Part shown: piece by piece, positions 5,432 through 10,169 of the stretch
How positions within the stretch are numbered: position 1 is the stretch's first letter
Layout of the letters: each line of letters starts with the position of its first letter
NCBI GenBank assembly: GCA_003022815.1
Contig: PXSL01000008.1
Coordinates: forward strand, 3,854-14,022
DNA from: Halobacteriales archaeon SW_5_68_122
GTDB lineage: Archaea; Halobacteriota; Halobacteria; Halobacteriales; Haloarculaceae
DNA length: 10,169 bases
Direction of reading: 5' to 3'
The notes under the pieces: generated by a model
Told to the model about the DNA's origin: nothing
What the model saw: only the letters and a program-made list of their open reading frames with translations
Databases searched by the model: none
Translations under genes and position numbers: made by a program

Positions 5432-5453
5432 AGAACTAATCGGCTCCAGTTCT
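5432..5453. promoter_or_regulatory. Inverted repeat upstream of the membrane-protein gene
   Basis: AGAACT (5432-5437) and its exact reverse complement AGTTCT (5448-5453) are separated by 10 nt. The arms lie 18-39 nt before the ATG at 5471 and overlap the best promoter word, ACTAAT. Centre-to-centre spacing of 16 nt could suit a dimeric repressor, though a hairpin or chance cannot be ruled out. Confidence 0.3.
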
Positions 5454-5470
5454 CAGACGGGCCACATTGG

Positions 5471-6118
5471 ATGTTCGGAGAGTTCCTGTCGAGCCACCTC
5501 GAAGCGCCGGCCTCAACCTACCGCGTCGGCCGGCGCCGGCTGCTCGGTCTGGGGGCGTTCGCGCTCGCGACCGGGTGGGCGCTTACCGAGGCCATCGTCT
5601 CCTTCCCGGGTGCGGTCCCCATCTCTCCGACCACCGCCGCGGTCGGCCTCTGGGCCGTCCTCTTCGCCGCCGTCGGCGCCGTCGCGCTCACCCAGACGCC
5701 CGACTACGTCCGGTTCAGCCAGCCGCTGCTGCTGTGGGCCGTCCTCAACACCGTCGCGTTCCTCGTCACCGGCGCGGCCGTTCTCGGCTACCTCCCGGCC
5801 GGACTGGTCGTCTACGCCTACTGGCATGTCTGGGTGCTCGTCGCCGTCATCGGCTTCGCGGCCACCGGCGTACTGCTCGAGCGGAGCGGCCCCTCCGGCC
5901 AGCACTACTTCACCGCCGCCGGCCTCGAGGTATCGCTCTTGTTTATCGGCCTCGGCGCCTTCCCGGAACTCGTCCCGGGACTGTACCTCCTGCTCGCATT
6001 CGTCCACCCGACGCCGCTGGCGCTGGATGCCTACCCCGGCGACCTCGGGGCCGGGCCGGACGCCGCCATCCAGCTCGCGCTGTACGCGACCGGCCTCGGA
6101 CTCGTCTTGGTGCTGTGA
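5471..6118 (+). CDS. Multi-pass membrane protein, unknown function
   Basis: Integral membrane protein of 215 residues with six or seven predicted helices at about 24-44, 53-73, 85-107, 112-135, 148-164, 166-180 and 197-215. The N-terminal 20 residues are polar and end in a GRRRL cluster, which suggests a cytosolic N-terminus. Loops are short, and residues such as His119, His145 and His179 lie at or near helix ends; I see no recognised motif. I do not recognise a transporter or enzyme family. An upstream in-frame GTG at 5405 would add 22 polar residues. The ATG at 5471 is preferred because the extension covers the inverted repeat and promoter region. The following nuclease gene is 55 nt downstream in the same direction and may be co-transcribed. 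Confidence 0.77.
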   Translation: MFGEFLSSHLEAPASTYRVGRRRLLGLGAFALATGWALTEAIVSFPGAVPISPTTAAVGLWAVLFAAVGAVALTQTPDYVRFSQPLLLWAVLNTVAFLVTGAAVLGYLPAGLVVYAYWHVWVLVAVIGFAATGVLLERSGPSGQHYFTAAGLEVSLLFIGLGAFPELVPGLYLLLAFVHPTPLALDAYPGDLGAGPDAAIQLALYATGLGLVLVL

Positions 6119-6173
6119 GCCCGTCCCACCGGAACCGACGAAGGGAAGCGACCGGAGCCGCTACAGTCCGGTA

Positions 6174-7487
6174 GTGAACGTCCAGTTCCTCGGCGGCGCC
6201 CGCGAGGTCGGCCGGAGCGCGCTCCTGGTCGACGACTCGCTGCTCCTCGATTTCGGCATCAAGACCGCCGACCCCCCGCAGTACCCCGTCGGACCGTTCG
6301 GCGGTCCTGGCGCCGACGCGCCGGAGGCGGTGGTCGTCACCCACGGCCACCTCGACCACGCCGGCGCGGTGCCGGCGCTTCTGTCCGGCGACGCCCGGCC
6401 GACGGTCCACTGGACGCCGCCGACGCGCGAGTTGGCGCTGACGCTGGCCCGCGACACGCTGAAGCTCCACGGCGGCACCCCGCGGTGCCCGTTCACCGAG
6501 GAGGAAGTCCGGCGGCTCACCGAGGTCTCGGAGACACACGGCTACCGCGAGCCCTTCGAGGCCGCCGGTCACCGCGTGGAGTTCTTCGACGCCGGCCACA
6601 TCCCCGGCAGCGCCCACGCTCTCGTCGAGAGCGGGATGCAGGACACCTCGGGGGGTCGGACGCAGTCCGACGGCAGTACCCGACTGCTGTACACCGGCGA
6701 CTTCTACGCCGGCGGCCGCGGCCAGCGGCTCGTCGCCCCCTCCGAGGCCCGCCCCGAGGCCGACATCGTTGTCACCGAATCGACGTATGCCGACGTCACC
6801 CACGAGCCCCGCGAGGCCGTCGAGGAGCGGTTCGTCGAGAGCGTCCGGACGACGCTATGGGAGGGCGGGACGGTCGTCGTGCCCGCCTTCGCCATCGGCC
6901 GAACCCAGGAGATGATGCTGGTCTGTGCCGCCCACGACATCGACTGCTACGTCGACGGGATGGGGGTTCGGGTAACCGAACTCCTCCGGCGACACCCGGA
7001 GTTCCTCCGGGACGGCGAGGCGATGCGGCGTGCAACCTCGAACGCCCGGTTCGTCGACGGCCACCGCGGGAGCGGCGCGTCCCGTGGACAGCGGAAGCGC
7101 ATCGCCGACCGGCCGACCGTCATCATCACCACCGCCGGGATGCTCTCGGGCGGTCCCGCGATGACCTACGTCCCCGAAATCCACGCCAATCCCGTCAACA
7201 AGCTCTGCTTCTCCGGCTACCAGGTCGAGGGGACCCCCGGCCGGGAGATTCTGGAGACCGGCAGTGCCGAGGTGGGCGGCCGTCACCTGCGGGTCAGCGC
7301 GACCGTCGAGTCCTACGACTTCTCGGCGCACGCCGACCGCGAAGGGCTGTTCGGGTTCCTCGAGGCGTACCGGGACACGCCGCTTCTGGTCAACCACGGC
7401 GACTCGGCGGCGTGGTTCGCCGACGAACTCGAGGCACGGGGTCACGACGCCCGGGCGCCGGAACCGGGCGAGATCATCGAGGTCTGA
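6174..7487 (+). CDS. Beta-CASP metallo-beta-lactamase RNase, CPSF type (aCPSF2-like)
   Basis: Predicted zinc-dependent ribonuclease of 437 residues from the beta-CASP family, acting in mRNA 3'-end processing or decay. Metallo-beta-lactamase motifs are complete: THGHLDH (His57, His59, Asp61, His62), GHIPGSAH (His148) and YTGDF (Asp176). Beta-CASP motif A is Glu202 in VVTESTYAD, motif B is His385 in DFSAHADREG, and motif C is His408 in LLVNHGD. PAFAIGRTQE (237-246) and KLCFSGYQVEGTPG (343-356) are also typical. The THGHLDH and SAHAD forms point to the CPSF branch rather than RNase J. There is no room for N-terminal KH domains, so this is not aCPSF1/FttA. The start is a GTG at 6174, since homology (NVQFLGGAREVG) begins there and no ATG is available. 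Residues about 151-170 form a Gly/Ser/Asp-rich insert between two metal motifs. Confidence 0.9.
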   Translation: MNVQFLGGAREVGRSALLVDDSLLLDFGIKTADPPQYPVGPFGGPGADAPEAVVVTHGHLDHAGAVPALLSGDARPTVHWTPPTRELALTLARDTLKLHGGTPRCPFTEEEVRRLTEVSETHGYREPFEAAGHRVEFFDAGHIPGSAHALVESGMQDTSGGRTQSDGSTRLLYTGDFYAGGRGQRLVAPSEARPEADIVVTESTYADVTHEPREAVEERFVESVRTTLWEGGTVVVPAFAIGRTQEMMLVCAAHDIDCYVDGMGVRVTELLRRHPEFLRDGEAMRRATSNARFVDGHRGSGASRGQRKRIADRPTVIITTAGMLSGGPAMTYVPEIHANPVNKLCFSGYQVEGTPGREILETGSAEVGGRHLRVSATVESYDFSAHADREGLFGFLEAYRDTPLLVNHGDSAAWFADELEARGHDARAPEPGEIIEV

Positions 7488-7512
7488 CGACGGGGCCCGT
7501 TCGGCGCCCGAC

Positions 7513-7947
7513 TCACCCGTTCGGCCGCGTCGGCAGGAAGAGGTCCGTAAGCGCGGCGGTTCCCGCGCCCACCGCTATCGCCCCGACGGCGCTCAGGACC
7601 GGCGTGAGCCCCTCAAGGCCGGAGAGTCCGAGGCGACCGCGGAGGAGCAGTGACGTCCCGACGAACAGGGCGAGGAGGGTCCCGCCGCCGGCGGCGACGC
7701 CGACCGCGCCCGTGGTGGCCTTCGCGCCCGGGGAGGTCCGGAGGAACAGTCCGGCGAGCACCCCGGAGACGACGGCGAGCACCGGCAGCGCCTGCAGCGC
7801 GAACGCTGCGCCCACCAGTCCGAACACGAGGACGTTGTAGACGATGAACCGACCCGTCTCCGCCGCCCGGAGCCACCGGCCGGCCCGCTCCCACGGGAAC
7901 GTCGGCTCCCACGCGTCCTCGCCGGCATCGGTCTCGCGCTCGCTCAT
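7513..7947 (-). CDS. Small four-helix membrane protein, unknown function
   Basis: Membrane protein of 144 residues. An acidic, Trp-containing N-terminal part (1-32, with EPTFPWERAGRWLRAAETGRF) precedes four predicted helices at about 35-52, 54-70, 78-101 and 114-136. The helices are rich in Ala, Gly, Val and Leu, and there are no charged residues within them. I do not recognise a named family; the architecture resembles haloarchaeal conserved hypothetical membrane proteins. The ATG at 7947 sits 24 nt inside a T-rich promoter word on the same strand. The gene is convergent with the nuclease gene (25 nt apart) and divergent from the HAD-like gene, so it is probably transcribed alone. Confidence 0.75.
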   Translation of the reverse strand: MSERETDAGEDAWEPTFPWERAGRWLRAAETGRFIVYNVLVFGLVGAAFALQALPVLAVVSGVLAGLFLRTSPGAKATTGAVGVAAGGGTLLALFVGTSLLLRGRLGLSGLEGLTPVLSAVGAIAVGAGTAALTDLFLPTRPNG

Positions 7948-7970
7948 ATATTCGAGACGAAAGCCATGAG

Positions 7971-7979
7971 AAACAAAAC
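7971..7979 (-). promoter_or_regulatory. Promoter element for the four-helix membrane protein
   Basis: The minus strand reads AGTTTTGTTTCTC, with T-runs 24-31 nt before the ATG at 7947. It is the most AT-rich spot of the 93-nt divergent spacer and has the spacing of a leaderless promoter. Confidence 0.45.
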
Positions 7980-8010
7980 TCTTTCGCCCCCGTCGGCCCG
8001 CATGACGGGG

Positions 8011-8016
8011 CTTAAG
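8011..8016 (+). promoter_or_regulatory. Promoter element for the HAD-like gene
   Basis: The word CTTAAG is centred about 27 nt before the ATG at 8041. This supports the ATG at 8041 as the real start, and not an upstream in-frame ATG at 7966 that would put 25 Pro/Lys/Ser-rich residues in front of the HAD motif. Confidence 0.4.
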
Positions 8017-8040
8017 CCGCCGTCTCCCCTACCGCCAACG

Positions 8041-8430
8041 ATGACCGACGACCGCCGGCCGCTCCCCGCCGGCTCGACGCTGCTCGTGGACCTCGACGGC
8101 GTCGTCGCCGACAACCTCCCGCGGCTCTGTACGTACCTCCGCGAGGCGTACGGCCACGACGTCGACCCGGCCGACGTCGACGACTGGGCCTACGACGTTC
8201 CGGGCGCCGACGGCCACGTCGGTACCGTCATCGCCGAGCTGATGACCGACCGCCCCGAGTGGTTCTTCGGTGGGATGGACCCGATGGACGGCGTCGCCGA
8301 CGCGCTCGCGGCCCTCCGGGAGCGCTACCGGGTCGAGATTGCGACCCACCGGCTCCCCGAGACCCACGACGCCGAGGGCGCCCACGTCGTCGACTCGTGG
8401 GACGAGGCACGCAACCTGCTTGAGGGCTGA
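8041..8430 (+). CDS. HAD-superfamily 5'-nucleotidase-like protein, internally shortened
   Basis: Protein of 129 residues with a clear HAD motif I, LLVDLDGVVADN (Asp17 nucleophile, Asp19). A helical cap region follows (about 26-78, with RPEWFFGGMDPMDGVADAL). A motif II-like strand, YRVEIATHRLPETHD, has Thr102. This order fits the 5'(3')-deoxyribonucleotidase-like HAD group, usually about 170-200 residues. After residue 110 the expected segment with the motif III Lys and the motif IV acidic pair is missing. The protein goes straight to AHVVDSWDEARNLLEG, which resembles the C-terminal end of longer relatives. The frame is intact and codon use is normal. I infer an in-frame internal deletion of about 60 residues, which would remove magnesium-binding residues and probably catalysis. 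The longer relatives are recalled, not compared. It is convergent with the photolyase gene, 15 nt away. Confidence 0.7.
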   Translation: MTDDRRPLPAGSTLLVDLDGVVADNLPRLCTYLREAYGHDVDPADVDDWAYDVPGADGHVGTVIAELMTDRPEWFFGGMDPMDGVADALAALRERYRVEIATHRLPETHDAEGAHVVDSWDEARNLLEG

Positions 8431-8445
8431 CCGGCACGTCCGGCC

Positions 8446-10020
8446 CTACCCCCCGTCGAAGGCGTCGAGGCGGGCCTGCTGGTCGCCGGTGTCGTCGCCG
8501 TGCTGTTCGGCGATGGCGAAGGCGGCCTCCGGCCCGCCCGACAGCGACGCCCGGCGGGCGATCTCCGGGTCGCCGAGCTGCCTGGCCGCCGCCGGCAGGG
8601 CCGCGTCGTACCGCTCATGGAACCGCTCGCGGGCGGCCTCGTACTCGACGACCGGACGGGGGTAATCCTCGCCGATACGAACGCCGGACTCCCGCTGGAT
8701 GGCCAGCGGCGCCTTCTCCGGGGCGTCGAGGAACTCCGCGGGCAGCCCCGTCAGTTCGGGCACCCACTCGCGTATCCACTCGCCGTCGGGGTCCTGGTCG
8801 CGGACCTGTTTGCGGGGGTTGTACAGCCGTATGGTCGGCTTGCCGACCAGTCCCGCCTGGCTCTGCCATTGGGTGTAGTTGATGCTGGCGACGCTGTCGA
8901 CGAGGTGGTAGTGGTAGTAGTCGGCCCCGATTCGCCAGGGCTGCTGGAGGATGTGGAAGAAGAAGGAGGCGCACATCGCCCGCATCCGGAAGTTGAGCCA
9001 GCCGGTCTCGCGGAGACACCGCATCGAGGCGTCCACCATCGGGTAGCCCGTCCGACCCTCCTTCCAGGCGGCCACCAACTCGGGGTCGTATCGGTCGCGG
9101 TTGAACCCGCGGAAGACGGGGTTGACCGCCTCGTTCAGCCACCCCGGCCAGTCCTCGAGTTTCTGCTCGTAGTGCTTGTTCCAGGCCAGCCGTGAGGTGA
9201 AAAGCTCCTTGCCCGGTCCGTCGGGGGCGCGCTCGTCGACGTACTGGTAGACCTGCCGGACGGACAGACAGCCGAACCGGAGGTACGGCGACAGCCCACT
9301 GGAGTCCTCGCGGGCGTCCTTCGGCGGGGAGATGCTCCCCGGGTAGTCGGTGATGTTCTCGACGAAGGACGCGAGCCGGCCGCGGGCCATTGTCGTCCCG
9401 CCGGTCGGTACCTTTGACTTCGACGGCGAAACGTCGTAGGCCGCCTCGACGGCCTCGGGGTTGATGTCGGTGGGAACGGTCCTGACAGCGACTGATTCGG
9501 GGTCGAACTCGCGGGGGTCGGCGCTCACCCACGCTTCGAAGGCGTCGCCCCAGGCCGCCCGGGTGTCGGGACCGCGGACGAGGCCGTCGCCGTCGAGGAA
9601 CTCGACGCCCGCTTCGACCGCACGGGCGTCCCGCTCGGCGCCGTATCGGCCGGTCGGCCCCGCCATTGCCAGCACCTCCCATCCGGTATCGAGGAACCGC
9701 TCGAGGACGGCCACCGGGTCGCCGTGGGCGTAGGTCAGCCCGCCGTCCGGGCCGGCGTCCGCGTAGGTCGCATCCAAGTCGACCAAACACTCGTGCAGGA
9801 ACTGAATCCTGGCGTCACAGGCGAGCCCGTCGTCGCCGTAGAACGCCGGGTCGAAGACGAAAAGCGGGACCACCGCGTCGGCGGCCGACGCCCGGGCCAG
9901 CGGCAGATGGTCGTCGGTGCGGAGATGTTCGCGGTGCCAGACGACGACGCCCCGCCCGTCCGCCGGCGGAGCCGGCACCTCGGCAGGCGTCGATGGCAGT
10001 GGTGCCGACGACCGGTCCAT
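8446..10020 (-). CDS. Photolyase/cryptochrome-family FAD protein
   Basis: Flavoprotein of 524 residues. The N-terminal alpha/beta domain starts after a 23-residue Pro-rich lead: VVVWHREHLRTDDHLPLARAS (25-45) and VPLFVFDP (51-58). The C-terminal FAD domain has SGLSPYLRFG (241-250), SRLAWNKHYEQKLED (276-290), EGRTGYPMVDASMRCLRETGWLNFRMRAM (321-349), QPWRIGADYY (360-369), INYTQWQSQAG (380-390), RLYNPRKQ (398-405) and WIREWVPEL (415-423). FAD-proximal Asn381 and Trp385 and the middle Trp362 keep the 23-residue spacing I recall for E. coli Trp359/Trp382. The outer Trp (E. coli Trp306) has no Trp counterpart. The SRLAWNKHYEQKLE and WQSQAG patterns place it in a less-studied branch beside class I CPD photolyases. 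Blue-light DNA repair is likely, but the lesion, or a signalling role, is not decided by sequence. The ATG at 10020 fits the promoter word. Confidence 0.92.
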   Translation of the reverse strand: MDRSSAPLPSTPAEVPAPPADGRGVVVWHREHLRTDDHLPLARASAADAVVPLFVFDPAFYGDDGLACDARIQFLHECLVDLDATYADAGPDGGLTYAHGDPVAVLERFLDTGWEVLAMAGPTGRYGAERDARAVEAGVEFLDGDGLVRGPDTRAAWGDAFEAWVSADPREFDPESVAVRTVPTDINPEAVEAAYDVSPSKSKVPTGGTTMARGRLASFVENITDYPGSISPPKDAREDSSGLSPYLRFGCLSVRQVYQYVDERAPDGPGKELFTSRLAWNKHYEQKLEDWPGWLNEAVNPVFRGFNRDRYDPELVAAWKEGRTGYPMVDASMRCLRETGWLNFRMRAMCASFFFHILQQPWRIGADYYHYHLVDSVASINYTQWQSQAGLVGKPTIRLYNPRKQVRDQDPDGEWIREWVPELTGLPAEFLDAPEKAPLAIQRESGVRIGEDYPRPVVEYEAARERFHERYDAALPAAARQLGDPEIARRASLSGGPEAAFAIAEQHGDDTGDQQARLDAFDGG

Positions 10021-10042
10021 ACCTACCTATCGGGCCGCAGCG

Positions 10043-10049
10043 AATTGAA
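10043..10049 (-). promoter_or_regulatory. Promoter element for the photolyase gene
   Basis: The minus strand reads GTTCAATTCG, with the AT-rich core 23-29 nt before the ATG at 10020. It lies in the 95-nt divergent spacer shared with the reductase gene at the right edge. Confidence 0.4.
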
Positions 10050-10087
10050 CTCGACGGCTCCACCCACGCCATGCCGCGAGCGTAACC

Positions 10088-10091
10088 TTTT
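10088..10091 (+). promoter_or_regulatory. Promoter element for the right-edge reductase gene
   Basis: The plus strand reads AACCTTTTGTC, with the T-run 25-28 nt before the ATG at 10116. Its form and spacing match the candidates upstream of the nicotinamidase and lipoprotein genes. Confidence 0.4.
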
Positions 10092-10115
10092 GTCGGAGCC
10101 GGTCGTCGCTCCGAT

Positions 10116-10169
10116 ATGGACACTTTCGACATCGGCAGCGAGTTGACGATCGGCCGACTTAGCTTTGGC
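10116..10169 (+). CDS. Aldo/keto reductase family protein, N-terminal fragment (cut by window edge)
   Basis: Only 18 codons are present: MDTFDIGSELTIGRLSFG. The pattern of a short beta-hairpin (DIGxxLTxxRLxFG) is the usual opening of haloarchaeal and bacterial aldo/keto reductases, NADPH-dependent oxidoreductases with a TIM-barrel fold. The active-site Asp, Tyr, Lys and His lie beyond the window, so the family call is tentative. The start is supported by a T-run promoter word 25-28 nt upstream. The gene is divergent from the photolyase gene. Confidence 0.6.
   Translation, partial: MDTFDIGSELTIGRLSFG

Noticed and set aside
5418..6173. Upstream in-frame extension of the beta-CASP nuclease by about 250 codons
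   Set aside because: The extension is Ser/Pro/Arg-rich text in a shadow frame of the membrane-protein gene. Homology starts at the GTG at 6174.
6485..7840. Long plus-strand frame of 451 codons overlapping the nuclease and membrane-protein genes
   Set aside because: An Arg-rich shadow frame crossing the ends of two well-supported genes on opposite strands.
8615..9790. Minus-strand open frame of 391 codons inside the photolyase gene
   Set aside because: It is in another frame of the same strand, is Arg/Pro-rich and has no motifs. The photolyase frame is strongly supported.
1..10169. CRISPR array, tRNA genes, insertion sequence or integrase
   Set aside because: I saw no regularly spaced repeats, no tRNA cloverleaf with a T-loop GTTCRA pattern, and no transposase or integrase frame.

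Overview
The window is chromosomal DNA of a haloarchaeon. It has very high GC, proteins rich in Asp and Glu, short spacers between genes, and AT-rich promoter-like words about 26-29 nt upstream of most start codons, as expected for leaderless transcripts. Several genes belong to families I know mainly or only from Halobacteria. I cannot name the genus from the sequence. No stretch over 300 bases lacks a gene.

Left part (1-3486). The window opens inside an RNase P RNA gene read leftward and cut by the edge. Next come a nicotinate phosphoribosyltransferase (pncB-type) and a secreted lipoprotein with a HELHH zinc-protease-like motif, both leftward. A nicotinamidase/isochorismatase-family hydrolase (pncA-type) is divergent from the lipoprotein. 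The two enzymes form the nicotinamide to nicotinate to NaMN branch of NAD salvage; the lipoprotein between them has no known link to it.

Middle part (3487-5470). A DUF433 antitoxin and DUF5615 PIN-like toxin pair sits between the nicotinamidase and a convergent PaaI-type thioesterase. It is flanked by an imperfect 20-nt direct repeat (17/20) that begins at the stop codon on each side, and its base and codon use look less GC-rich than its neighbours. An unrecognised 106-residue protein and a very acidic 59-residue DUF5786-like protein follow.

Right part (5471-10169). A multi-pass membrane protein and a CPSF-type beta-CASP metallo-beta-lactamase nuclease run rightward. A small four-helix membrane protein runs leftward. 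It is divergent from a short HAD-type protein that seems to have lost the middle of its domain. A photolyase/cryptochrome-family flavoprotein is convergent with the HAD gene. The first 18 codons of an aldo/keto reductase-like gene are at the right edge.

Most of this is ordinary chromosome. I did not find a clearly new multi-gene system. The points most worth checking are the repeat-flanked toxin-antitoxin insertion, the internally shortened HAD protein, the unusual photolyase branch, and the lipoprotein metalloprotease placed between NAD-salvage genes.
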